Source: Terriglobia bacterium (GTDB taxonomy: Bacteria > Acidobacteriota > Terriglobia > 20CM-2-55-15). From it: DNA of 64,000 bases. The notes under the pieces are model-generated. The model ran no database searches. It was not told where the DNA came from and was given only the letters and a program-made list of their open reading frames with translations. Location of the stretch: positions 32,109 through 96,108 of the forward strand of contig DASXLG010000133.1 of assembly GCA_036496425.1 (NCBI GenBank), written 5' to 3'. Positions 24,743 through 33,204 of the stretch are shown piece by piece. Numbering within the stretch: the first letter of the stretch is position 1; every line of letters begins with the position of its first letter. Made by a program: the position numbers and the translations under genes.

Positions 24743-26800
24743 ATGAACTTTTTAGATCTGATCTGGCTGATCCCGCTGTTTCCGGCGATCGGATTCGTCA
24801 TCAACGGGCTGTTCGGAAAACGGCTGCCGAAGAGCGTCGTCGCGGTGATCGCCTCCGGCGCCGCATTCATCGCCTTCATTTTCGCTGCCGGGGCGGTGTT
24901 CCAGCTTCTCCAACTCGAACCCGGCCATCGTGAGCACACCGTGCGGCTTTACGAGTGGATCAATGCCGGCCCGTCTCACAATGCCGAAGGCGCGATGACG
25001 CGGTTCTCGGTCGACTGGTCTTATCTGCTGGATCCGCTTTCGTGCGTGATGGTGCTCGTCGTCAGCGGTATCGGTTTCCTGATTCACGTCTACTCGATCG
25101 GATACATGCATGAGGAGGACGGGTTCTATCGCTTTTTTACGTACCTGAACCTCTTCATGTTCTCGATGCTGACGCTGATTCTGGGCAGCAACTATCTGAT
25201 GATGTTCATCGGGTGGGAAGGCGTCGGTTTATGTTCGTACCTCCTTATCGGCTATTACTTCCACAAGAGAAGCGCGGGCGATGCCGCCAAGAAAGCTTTT
25301 GTGGTGAACCGCGTCGGTGACTGGGGACTTTCGATCGGGATCATGATGATCTTCGCGACGTTCGGGACGCTGGAATTCAACCAGGTCGGCGAGAAGGTCC
25401 GCGAAGGCGTGATGTCCGGCGCGTTCCATGTCGGCGACCCCGTGTTCTTCACGATTGCCCTGGCGCTCTTCATCGGCGCGACCGGCAAGTCCGCCCAGCT
25501 TCCGTTATATGTATGGCTGCCCGATGCCATGGAGGGTCCGACGCCCGTCAGCGCTTTGATCCATGCCGCAACGATGGTGACCGCCGGCGTTTACATGGTG
25601 GCGCGCAGCAACTTCATTTACCAGATGGCCCCGTCGGTCATGGCGATCATTGCCGTGGTTGGAGCCCTCACGGCATTTTTCGCGGCCTCGATCGCGCTGG
25701 TTCAAAACGACATCAAGAAAGTGCTGGCGTATTCGACCGTCAGCCAGCTCGGATACATGTTCCTGGCTCTCGGCGTCGGGGCGTTTACGGCCGGTATCTT
25801 CCACCTGATGACGCATGCCTTCTTCAAGGCTCTCCTCTTCCTTTGCTCGGGCAGCGTGATTCATGCCATGCACCACGAGCAGGACATGCGCAAGATGGGC
25901 GCGCTGAAGAACAAGATTCCGATCACGTTCTGGACGATGGCCATCGGCACCGTGGCAATTGCGGGCGCGCCGCCGTTCGCCGGATTTTTCTCGAAGGACG
26001 AGATCCTCTGGAGAGCGTTCTCGAGCGAGCAGGGCCATGTCTTGCTCTGGCTGATGGGAGCCCTGGTGGCTGGGATGACGGCTTTTTATATGTTCCGGCT
26101 GTTGTTCATGACGTTCTTCGGGCATTCGAGGGTCGATCACCATACAGAACATCACATCCATGAATCGCCCGCTTCGATGACCACGCCGTTGATCATCCTC
26201 GCAATCGGCTCGATTGTCGCGGGATGGATCGGCTGGCCGGCCTGGCTCGGCGGAACGAACGCATTCGAGCATTTTCTGGAACCGGTGTTCGAGCCGCTGC
26301 CGATTCCACATGCGCCGCCGGCCGACTACGGCAAGTTCGCCGAGGGGGGCATGGCCGTAATTTCCGTCCTCATCGCGGTGATCGGCTTCAGCGTCGCTTA
26401 TTTCAAATACTGCAAGCGCAGCTGGGAAGAGGAGCGCGAGGTACGACAGTACGGTTCGCTTTATCGCTGGATATTGAACAAGTGGTACATCGACGAGCTC
26501 TATGACGCGCTGTTCGTCAATCGCGCGAAGGACGCCGGCAAGACTTTGTGGAGATTCGATGCGAAAGTCGTTGACGGCGCGGTTAACGGCTCGGCATACA
26601 CCGCCGTGGAAGGCGCCCTCGGTTCGAGCTGGTGGGATCGCTGGATCGTGGACGGGCTGGTCCGGCTGATCGGCGGTTTTGTGAAGACATTGAGTTGGCC
26701 TGTCCGCCTGATTGAAACAGGATATGTGCAGAATTACGCGCTGGTAATGATTTTCGGCGTTTTGATCTTCATTGGTTATGTTTTGTGGGGGACTCCGTAA
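24743..26800 (+). CDS. nuoL: NADH-quinone oxidoreductase subunit L (set 1)
   Basis: 685 residues, the largest antiporter-like subunit. Typical motifs are MFIGWEGVGLCSYLLIGYYF (Glu in helix 5), ATGKSAQLPLYVWLPDAMEGPTPV with the helix 7 Lys, and SALIHAATMVTAGVYM. An amphipathic lateral helix, and a last anchor helix (VMIFGVLIFIGYVLW), are present. The MFSKDEILW-like segment reads GFFSKDEIL. Length exceeds the set 2 homologue (645). Its stop overlaps the nuoM start by one base. Confidence 0.95.
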   Translation: MNFLDLIWLIPLFPAIGFVINGLFGKRLPKSVVAVIASGAAFIAFIFAAGAVFQLLQLEPGHREHTVRLYEWINAGPSHNAEGAMTRFSVDWSYLLDPLSCVMVLVVSGIGFLIHVYSIGYMHEEDGFYRFFTYLNLFMFSMLTLILGSNYLMMFIGWEGVGLCSYLLIGYYFHKRSAGDAAKKAFVVNRVGDWGLSIGIMMIFATFGTLEFNQVGEKVREGVMSGAFHVGDPVFFTIALALFIGATGKSAQLPLYVWLPDAMEGPTPVSALIHAATMVTAGVYMVARSNFIYQMAPSVMAIIAVVGALTAFFAASIALVQNDIKKVLAYSTVSQLGYMFLALGVGAFTAGIFHLMTHAFFKALLFLCSGSVIHAMHHEQDMRKMGALKNKIPITFWTMAIGTVAIAGAPPFAGFFSKDEILWRAFSSEQGHVLLWLMGALVAGMTAFYMFRLLFMTFFGHSRVDHHTEHHIHESPASMTTPLIILAIGSIVAGWIGWPAWLGGTNAFEHFLEPVFEPLPIPHAPPADYGKFAEGGMAVISVLIAVIGFSVAYFKYCKRSWEEEREVRQYGSLYRWILNKWYIDELYDALFVNRAKDAGKTLWRFDAKVVDGAVNGSAYTAVEGALGSSWWDRWIVDGLVRLIGGFVKTLSWPVRLIETGYVQNYALVMIFGVLIFIGYVLWGTP

Positions 26801-28383
26801 TGGACTTCTTTCGTCAGCATATCCTGACCATCGTGGCGTTCTGGCCGCTGGCGGGCATGATTGTTCTCTTTTTCTTCAACAAGGAGAACAAAACTCTCAT
26901 TCGCATCTGGGCCAATTTCGTTTTGATTGCCGGATTCGTTCTGTCGCTGCCGCTGTGGTTCTGGTTCGATCGCAACACTTCGGACCAGATGCAGTTCGTG
27001 GAGAACATACCCTGGGTGCAGACGCTCGGCGCGAATTATCACGTCGGCATCGACGGGATTTCGCTGCTGCTGATCATGCTGACGACGCTGCTTGGTCCCC
27101 TGGCGGTATTGTCATCCTGGACCGCGATCGAAAACCGGGTAAAGGAATACTACGTTTTCATGATGATGCTGCAGGTCGGCATGCTGGGCGTCTTCATCTC
27201 GCTCGACTTCTTCCTGTTTTACGTGTTCTGGGAAGTCATGCTGGTGCCGATGTACTTCCTGATCGGGGTGTGGGGCGGTCCAAGAAAGCTTTACGCGGCG
27301 ATCAAGTTCTTCCTGTATACGCTGGTGGGATCGGTTCTCATGTTGCTCGGGATCCTGGCGCTGTATTTCATCTATCCGTCCATTGCCGCGCAGCACGCGG
27401 ATATCGCAGCTCAGTTCGGAGTCGGCAATACGTTCGACGTACTGGCGTTTCACGCGATCGCCCCGTATCTGGCATACAATTTCCAGTACTGGATATTCCT
27501 CGCCTTCTTCGTCGGATTCGCGATCAAGGTTCCGATGTTCCCGTTCCACACCTGGCTGCCCGACGCTCACGTTGAAGCGCCCACAGCGGGTTCGGTCATT
27601 CTTGCCGGAGTGCTGCTGAAGATGGGAACATACGGATTCCTGCGCTTCAGTCTGCCGATTCTTCCGGAAGGAACAAAACATTTCGTCCCCATGATGATCA
27701 CGCTTGCGATTATCGGCATCGTTTACGGCGCCCTGGTCGCGATGATGCAGCCGGATATGAAGAAGCTTGTGGCGTATTCGTCCGTCAGCCACATGGGATT
27801 CGTCATGCTCGGCATGTTCGCCCTGAATCCGAATGGATTGAACGGAAGTATCATCCAGCAGATCAACCACGGAATCTCGACCGGCGCGCTCTTCTTGATC
27901 GTCGGCATGATCTACGAACGCAGGCACACTCGTGAAATCGCCCAATTCGGCGGCATTTCGAATGTGATGCCGATGTTTGCGATCGTCTTTTTGATCATGA
28001 CGATGTCGTCTATCGGCCTGCCCTTGCTGAACGGGTTCATCGGTGAATTCACCATCATGATGGGCGCCCTGCAGGAACACCTCGCATGGGCGGTCTTCGC
28101 CGGCTCGGGGATCGTTCTTGGCGCGGCTTACATGCTCTGGCTTTATCAGCGGACGATGCTCGGTAAAATCGAAAACCCGGCCAACGAGAAGCTGCTCGAC
28201 CTCAATCTGCGCGAACTGGCGACGATCGTTCCGCTGATTATCGTGGCCTTCTGGATCGGTCTGTACCCTGCGCCGTTCTTCCGCATTCTGGATAAGCCGG
28301 TAAACAAGATCGTGGCGAAGGTTCGTCCGGACTTCTTTCAGGGTGCTCCACGGCTGAACGCCGAGAATGGAGCCGTCCGGTAA
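26800..28383 (+). CDS. nuoM: NADH-quinone oxidoreductase subunit M (set 1)
   Basis: 527 residues from the ATG that overlaps the TAA of nuoL (TAATG). Antiporter-like proton-pumping subunit with 14 helices: FWEVMLVPMYFLIGVWGGPR (Glu), FPFHTWLPDAHVEAPTAGSV (Lys/His path, also IKVPMFPFHTW), and MKKLVAYSSVSHMGFVMLG. Its stop overlaps the ATG of nuoN in the same way, so nuoL-M-N are probably translationally coupled. Confidence 0.95.
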   Translation: MDFFRQHILTIVAFWPLAGMIVLFFFNKENKTLIRIWANFVLIAGFVLSLPLWFWFDRNTSDQMQFVENIPWVQTLGANYHVGIDGISLLLIMLTTLLGPLAVLSSWTAIENRVKEYYVFMMMLQVGMLGVFISLDFFLFYVFWEVMLVPMYFLIGVWGGPRKLYAAIKFFLYTLVGSVLMLLGILALYFIYPSIAAQHADIAAQFGVGNTFDVLAFHAIAPYLAYNFQYWIFLAFFVGFAIKVPMFPFHTWLPDAHVEAPTAGSVILAGVLLKMGTYGFLRFSLPILPEGTKHFVPMMITLAIIGIVYGALVAMMQPDMKKLVAYSSVSHMGFVMLGMFALNPNGLNGSIIQQINHGISTGALFLIVGMIYERRHTREIAQFGGISNVMPMFAIVFLIMTMSSIGLPLLNGFIGEFTIMMGALQEHLAWAVFAGSGIVLGAAYMLWLYQRTMLGKIENPANEKLLDLNLRELATIVPLIIVAFWIGLYPAPFFRILDKPVNKIVAKVRPDFFQGAPRLNAENGAVR

Positions 28384-29831
28384 TGCAATTTCTGCAGACC
28401 GTCACTGTACAGGATATAGGCGCGATTGTTCCGGAACTCGAACTGGCTGTATTCGGGATGTTTCTCCTGATCTTTGACCTGTTGGTCAAGGAAAAGCGCA
28501 AACTCGGCTATTTTGCGCTGGCCGGCATCGCCGCATCGGCTCTGTTTTTGTACCGCTTGAGATCGGTGGAATTTTCGGCATATGGCGGCGCATTGAGCCT
28601 CGATCCGTTCGCCATATTCTTCAAGCTGATCTTTCTGCTGGCCGCCGCTCTCTCGATCGCGATTTCGTTGAAATACCTCGACATCGAGCGGGAAAATCAC
28701 GGCGAATACTATGCGTTGATCCTGTTCGCGACGATGGGCATGATGTTCATGGCCGGCGCCGTCGATCTGGTGACGCTGTATATCGGTCTCGAGACGATGG
28801 CGATTGCGACGTATGTCCTCGTCGGTTTCCTGCGCAGCAATCAACGATCGAACGAAGCTTCGCTCAAGTATTTCCTGCTCGGAGCGTTTTCCTCCGGGAT
28901 CCTGCTTTACGGCATGTCGCTCCTATATGGCATTTCGGGGTCGACACGGTTCGTCGATATCGCGGAAGCGCTGTCGCGGCGTCCAATTACCGATCCGATT
29001 TCGCTGATGGCGATGATCACACTGTCCGCCGGAATGTTCTTCAAGGTGGCGGCTGTGCCGTTTCATCAATGGACTCCGGACGCCTACGAAGGCGCCCCGA
29101 CCTCGATAACCGCCTTCATGTCGGTTGCGGTGAAAGCCGCATCGTTTGCGATGATGGTCCGCATCTTCATGGTTGCGATCTATCCGCTCCGGCCTCAGTG
29201 GGTCACGATCATGGCGGCGGTTTCGATCATGACGATGACGATCGGCAACATTGCGGCGATCACGCAGTCGAACGTCAAGCGGCTGCTGGCGTATTCGTCG
29301 ATTTCACATGCCGGATACATCCTGATCGGCTTCATTGCAGGAAACGAGACCGGTCTGACTGCCGTTGGACTCTATCTTCTGATCTACACCTTCACCAACA
29401 TCGGTGTCTGGGCGGTGATCGTCGCCCTGCGGCGCAAGGATGTCATCGGCGAACACGTCGATGACATGGCGGGATTGTTCTTCCGGCATCCCACAGCCGC
29501 CGTGCTGATGTTGATTTTCCTGCTCTCGCTGGCCGGCATCCCGCCGACCGCGGGTTTCATCGGCAAATACTTCCTTTTTGCCGCCGCCATCGAAACAGGG
29601 CACAACGTCCTGGCAGTCATCGCGGTGTTGAATGCCGCGATATCGGTCTACTTCTACTTCAGGATTGTCGTCTCAATGTTCATGCGTGACGCAACCGAGA
29701 AGACCGGCCTCACCCTTGCTCCTGGTTTGAACATGGCTCTGGGTGTCGCGATCATCTTCACGATGCTGATCGGAATTTATCCGGATCCGTTTATCGCGCT
29801 GGCGAGACACGCCGTCATTCTGGGGTTCTGA
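28383..29831 (+). CDS. nuoN: NADH-quinone oxidoreductase subunit N (set 1)
   Basis: 482 residues. Antiporter-like subunit with YIGLETMAIATYVLVGF (the channel Glu), FFKVAAVPFHQWTPDAYEGA (Lys and PFHxWTPDxYEG signature), SNVKRLLAYSSISHAGY, and a last-helix region typical of the family. It closes set 1. The next gene is on the other strand, 13 bases beyond the stop, with no clear hairpin between them. Confidence 0.95.
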   Translation: MQFLQTVTVQDIGAIVPELELAVFGMFLLIFDLLVKEKRKLGYFALAGIAASALFLYRLRSVEFSAYGGALSLDPFAIFFKLIFLLAAALSIAISLKYLDIERENHGEYYALILFATMGMMFMAGAVDLVTLYIGLETMAIATYVLVGFLRSNQRSNEASLKYFLLGAFSSGILLYGMSLLYGISGSTRFVDIAEALSRRPITDPISLMAMITLSAGMFFKVAAVPFHQWTPDAYEGAPTSITAFMSVAVKAASFAMMVRIFMVAIYPLRPQWVTIMAAVSIMTMTIGNIAAITQSNVKRLLAYSSISHAGYILIGFIAGNETGLTAVGLYLLIYTFTNIGVWAVIVALRRKDVIGEHVDDMAGLFFRHPTAAVLMLIFLLSLAGIPPTAGFIGKYFLFAAAIETGHNVLAVIAVLNAAISVYFYFRIVVSMFMRDATEKTGLTLAPGLNMALGVAIIFTMLIGIYPDPFIALARHAVILGF

Positions 29832-29844
29832 CGAGCCGCCACGA

Positions 29845-30588
29845 TCACTGGCAGGTGGCTGAGATCTCCTCAATCGAGTTCACATTGATTCGATTTCCGG
29901 TGGGGCTCCGCACAATGATGCCTTTCACCTGCACCTTCTTGTCTTCACGCGGGAACGGGTCGAAATTTTCGGCATCCTGCAGCCTGAAGCTGTAGTCGCC
30001 AAGCGGCCGGTTTTTGGATTCTTCGAGCTCCTTGTCGATTTTCTTGAAGGAGTCTCTGGTGCGAACGGGTTCGCTGGCTTGCTCCAGAAACCAGTTACTG
30101 TTGCCCATCTGTTCGAGACAGCCGACCGAAAGCACAGGAACGAAGTTGGGAACGGGCCTTGGGCCGCCTTTCCCCACAAGCTCAACGTTGTCGAGCACCT
30201 CAGGTTTCAGTTCCGTCTTGCCCGCCGGCATGTCGTTGCTTTGCAGTACAAACGAAATGATATCAATATATGTCTGGTCCGGAAGACCGCCGGGGTTGCC
30301 CCGGGGCATGGTGGCTTTCATATCCAGGAACAGCGTTTCCAGGTTGTCTTCGCGGCGGCGCTCGATGAACGGCTCGCCCTTCATGGCGCCTTCGATTCCC
30401 AGCAGGTCCGGCTTGTGGCATTCGACGCAATACTGCGTGTAACCGGTTTTTCCCCGCTGGGCCTGATCTGCGGTATAGACACCGTCCCAGACAGTTTGTG
30501 CGAAGAGAGGCGTGCTGAGGAGGTATGAAGCGGCGAGAAGCCACAGATAACGCCGGCAGGCGAACAAAACACGCTTGTGCGCGCCCAT
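29845..30588 (-). CDS. Exported cytochrome c-like protein
   Basis: 247 residues from an ATG at 30588, the last methionine before the signal peptide (LLAASYLLSTPLFAQT); further upstream lies a repeat. One haem c attachment site CVECH follows QRGKTGYTQY, and the distal Met may be in ATMPRGNPGGL. The C-terminal half (about 125-247) has no recognised domain and contains SVGCLEQ and ISATCQ, a possible disulfide. It would sit in the periplasm as an electron carrier or as a haem-bearing domain of a dehydrogenase. Close to nuo and atp genes, but its partner is unknown. Confidence 0.8.
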   Translation of the reverse strand: MGAHKRVLFACRRYLWLLAASYLLSTPLFAQTVWDGVYTADQAQRGKTGYTQYCVECHKPDLLGIEGAMKGEPFIERRREDNLETLFLDMKATMPRGNPGGLPDQTYIDIISFVLQSNDMPAGKTELKPEVLDNVELVGKGGPRPVPNFVPVLSVGCLEQMGNSNWFLEQASEPVRTRDSFKKIDKELEESKNRPLGDYSFRLQDAENFDPFPREDKKVQVKGIIVRSPTGNRINVNSIEEISATCQ

Positions 30589-30614
30589 CTGCGTTATCCG
30601 CGGCATCTGCGGCC
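30582..30614 (-). repeat. Dispersed repeat family B, partial copy
   Basis: CGCCCATCTGCGTTATCCGC and GGCATCTGCGGCC match one arm of the palindrome at 58907-58993. It covers the start region of the cytochrome gene and the gap before the lipoprotein gene. Confidence 0.65.
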
Positions 30615-30616
30615 TC

Positions 30617-31243
30617 TTATGAACTCTTTTTAACTTCCGTGAACCGGATCGCATTCACCATGGTTCCCTTGACCTTGAATCTGACGAATTGGAAGCCGCG
30701 GCTGTCGTAGGGATATGCGGTCGAGTTATCGTCGGCATTCTCCACCGCTGGCCCCTCTTCCATGCCGAGAGCCGCGTGCATGGATTTGAGACTCCAGTTC
30801 GTCAGAAGCGTTTTCAGCTTCTCGTCCGCGATTTTCTTCGCGAAGCCCTGATAAACCTCTATTTTGTCCAGTTTTCCGGTCAGCGGGACGGTATAGGCGA
30901 AGACGCTCATGTCCTGATAGATCGTCAGGTAATGTCCGGAAGGATCGGTGTCGGTCTTAGGCAATGTACGCGTGTTGTCGACAGCGCCGAGATTTTTCTC
31001 GACCTGGGCCGTTTTGTCGCCGATCTTGACGCCAAGCACGCTGATGTTGCGGCTGGTCCAGCCTTCGTGGCTTGTAATATCATCCTTGGTCAGCTCGTAA
31101 ACGGGGACCTTTTCTTCCGCAGGTTTGGGTGCTGGAGCGGGCGTGGCTGCAGGTGCCTGTTTTTCGTCCTCGCCACCGCCGCATCCGGCTAAACACAGGA
31201 GCAGGATGCTGATAGAAGCGAACAGCATGACCCTGTTGAACAT
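30617..31243 (-). CDS. Lipoprotein of unknown function
   Basis: 208 residues. The lipobox LAGC with Cys21 is followed by a Gly/Asp/Glu and Ala/Pro-rich tether (PAATPAPAPKPAEE). The mature domain (about 50-208) has ISVLGVKIGDKTAQVEKNLG, a pattern seen in small periplasmic beta-rich lipoproteins, and repeats of charged beta segments. No enzymatic motif. Divergent from the atp genes. The name of a family cannot be given. Confidence 0.75.
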   Translation of the reverse strand: MFNRVMLFASISILLLCLAGCGGGEDEKQAPAATPAPAPKPAEEKVPVYELTKDDITSHEGWTSRNISVLGVKIGDKTAQVEKNLGAVDNTRTLPKTDTDPSGHYLTIYQDMSVFAYTVPLTGKLDKIEVYQGFAKKIADEKLKTLLTNWSLKSMHAALGMEEGPAVENADDNSTAYPYDSRGFQFVRFKVKGTMVNAIRFTEVKKSS

Positions 31244-31346
31244 TGATGTCCTCCTTCGAAGGTTCCGACGATGATTAGGTAAATGTGCGTGAAATCCCGA
31301 TAGTACAACGTTTTACGGCGCGAATTATATATCATCGAAAAGTTGC

Positions 31347-31574
31347 ATGAACAGCAGAAAAGACGATAATCGGCGGTCACTCAAGCAGCTCAATTTCGCG
31401 TTGAGCGTGGGAATGGTGTTTCCCGTATCAATCGTGATTGGTTATGTCATGGGATATTTCCTTGACCGGTGGCTCGGAACCACATGGCTCAAGATTCTCT
31501 TCCTGCTGTTTGGCGTCGCTGCCGGATTCGTGAACTTCGTTCGCATGGTTTCGCAAATGGGAAATGATGAATGA
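31347..31574 (+). CDS. AtpZ/AtpI-like F0 accessory protein
   Basis: 75 residues with two membrane helices (GMVFPVSIVIGYVMGYFLDR and WLKILFLLFGVAAGFVNFVR). This is the pattern of AtpZ-type proteins (Fo-associated, AtpI-Mg transporter superfamily), which lie at the head of atp operons and may help c-ring assembly or import Mg2+. Its stop overlaps the next ATG (ATGA). No promoter was firmly identified in the 100 bases upstream, though the region is A+T-rich with TATATATC. Confidence 0.8.
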   Translation: MNSRKDDNRRSLKQLNFALSVGMVFPVSIVIGYVMGYFLDRWLGTTWLKILFLLFGVAAGFVNFVRMVSQMGNDE

Positions 31575-31966
31575 GTGCCGACGAGGACAGTTTTGAGGGT
31601 CTCGATCGACGCCTGGATTGGTTCGGTCTGGCGGTTGCGATCGTCGCGACTTTGGCCGCCCTGCGGCTTCACTCCTTCAAGGCTGCGTTGAGCCTGGCGG
31701 CGGGCGCTGTTCTGTCTTATGTGAACTTCCGGTGGTTAAAACAGGGAGCCGATTTCATCGTCTCCCAGGGGACTCAAGGCCGGCGCGCGAGCGGCGTCGC
31801 GTTTCGTTTTGTTGCCCGCTACGCGTTGATCGCGTTGTTCCTGTATGTTACGATTCGCAGTTCGGCATTGGAGCTGATTTTCGTCTTTGCGGGCCTGCTC
31901 ACATATGTCGCGGCGATTCTGATTGAAGCCGTCTATGAAGTGGCCCGGGCCATAGGGGATCATTAA
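31571..31966 (+). CDS. ATP synthase subunit I-like protein
   Basis: 131 residues with four hydrophobic segments (FGLAVAIVATLAALRLH, AALSLAAGAVLSYVNFRWL, YALIALFLYVTI, LIFVFAGLLTYVAAILIEA). The GAVLSYVNFRWL stretch is like the ATP-synt_I family, which precedes atpB in many bacteria. It overlaps the upstream gene by four bases and is four bases before atpB. Role in ring assembly is by family only. Confidence 0.75.
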   Translation: MSADEDSFEGLDRRLDWFGLAVAIVATLAALRLHSFKAALSLAAGAVLSYVNFRWLKQGADFIVSQGTQGRRASGVAFRFVARYALIALFLYVTIRSSALELIFVFAGLLTYVAAILIEAVYEVARAIGDH

Positions 31967-31969
31967 GGA

Positions 31970-32713
31970 ATGGAAGAACAGGCAACGGTAGTTAAGTGGG
32001 TCAATGACATTTTCGGCGGACCGGTGGCTTCGCTGCTCCATCTGCATCCCGCGGCGAACCAGTTGGTGATTCCCGCCCATGTCGTGATGGAGACAATCGT
32101 TGTCGTTGGCTTGATGGTCTTCTTCGGTATCCTCCGTATGACGTTCTCCCTTGAAAATCCGGGAGGTCTGCAGCAAGCCTTTGAACTCTTTGTCGAATTT
32201 GTGAAGGACGAACTGGACAGCAACGTCGGCCATGATGGTCCGAAGTACATCAGCATTATCGGCACGCTTGGTCTTTTTATTCTGGTTTCTAATCTGCTCG
32301 GCCTTGTGCCGGGTTTGGAATCGCCGACCGGAATTCAGGTGGGCGGTATTAATGTTGCTGCCGGTTGTGCCATTGTCGTGTTTCTTTTTTATCAGTTCCA
32401 GGGTTTCAGGAAACAAGGAGTGGTGAATTACCTCAAACACTTCATGGGGCCGGTCTGGTGGCTTGCACCCATCATGGTTCCTATCGAACTGGTCAGCCAT
32501 ATTGCCCGCCCGGTGACGCTCACGATCCGGCTTTTTGCGAATATCATGGCCGAAGATATGGTCATTGTGATCTTCCTGGGGCTGATTCCCTGGTTCGTTC
32601 CTTTGCCTTTTATGGCCTTCGGCATCTTCGGCGCACTTCTTCAGACTTTCATTTTCTGTACGCTGGCAATGGTCTACCTCGGCGGCGCTGTCGCAACCGA
32701 GGAGCACCATTAA
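31970..32713 (+). CDS. atpB: F0F1 ATP synthase subunit a
   Basis: 247 residues. The essential arginine is in LTIRLFANIMAEDMV, within the helix facing the c-ring, after GPVWWLAPIMVPIELVSHIARP. Forms the ion half-channels of F0. The family usual length is about 230-280. The gene is followed 81 bases on by atpE; subunits b and delta and the F1 genes are not in the window, so this is a split a-c operon. Confidence 0.95.
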   Translation: MEEQATVVKWVNDIFGGPVASLLHLHPAANQLVIPAHVVMETIVVVGLMVFFGILRMTFSLENPGGLQQAFELFVEFVKDELDSNVGHDGPKYISIIGTLGLFILVSNLLGLVPGLESPTGIQVGGINVAAGCAIVVFLFYQFQGFRKQGVVNYLKHFMGPVWWLAPIMVPIELVSHIARPVTLTIRLFANIMAEDMVIVIFLGLIPWFVPLPFMAFGIFGALLQTFIFCTLAMVYLGGAVATEEHH

Positions 32714-32794
32714 ACCTGCTTCACGTGTGAGGCCGGCTGTAAGAGGGTTGTCGGCAACCACCTCCGTGCGGCAATTTCATTCAGGAGAATCACA

Positions 32795-33115
32795 ATGAGA
32801 AAACTTCACGCAGCTTTAGTGCTAACGTTTGTTTTTTTAATGCTTACGACGCCGGTTTTTGCCCAGGGCGGAGGCGGTGGCGGGACAGATCACGCAAGTT
32901 GGGTGGTGATCAGCGCGGGATTCGGAATGGCGATCGCGTCCGCTATTTGCGGTCTCGCTCAAGGTAAGGCGATCTCGTCCGCTTGCGAAGGTTTGGCGCG
33001 TAATCCCGGTGCGGCTCCCGCCATCCGGTTCGCGCTGATTGTCGGTCTGGCGCTTATCGAATCGCTCGCGATTTATACGCTCGTGGTTATCTTCGCGGTT
33101 GTGAGAGTCGGATAA
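32795..33115 (+). CDS. atpE: F0F1 ATP synthase subunit c with signal-like N-terminus
   Basis: 106 residues. Residues 1-23 form a signal-like stretch (LTTPVFAQ) with a Gly-rich linker, then the hairpin of two helices. The ion-binding Glu is E89 in GLALIESLAIY. Q56 lies in GLAQGKA, 33 residues earlier, S90 follows E89, and Y94 is five after; these positions match the Na+-ligand positions of the Ilyobacter-type c-ring (Q32, E65, S66, Y70), but the T67 position is Leu. GGAG site upstream (CAGGAGAATCACA). Confidence 0.92.
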   Translation: MRKLHAALVLTFVFLMLTTPVFAQGGGGGGTDHASWVVISAGFGMAIASAICGLAQGKAISSACEGLARNPGAAPAIRFALIVGLALIESLAIYTLVVIFAVVRVG

Positions 33116-33118
33116 GCC

Positions 33119-33201
33119 GAAGAGAAGGAACACAAGAAGCACAAGAGGCACAAGAACCAAACTTTCTTGTGCCTCTTGTGCTTCTTGTGTTCCTTCTCTT
33201 C
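33119..33201. repeat. Dispersed palindrome family A, perfect copy; probable bidirectional terminator
   Basis: Two exact 38-base complementary arms (33119-33156 and 33164-33201) enclose a 7-base loop. The left arm starts GAAGAGAAGGAACACAAGAA. Five T residues follow on the right. It lies three bases after the atpE stop and four bases before the end of the convergent hydrolase gene. Confidence 0.9.
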
Positions 33202-33204
33202 TTT

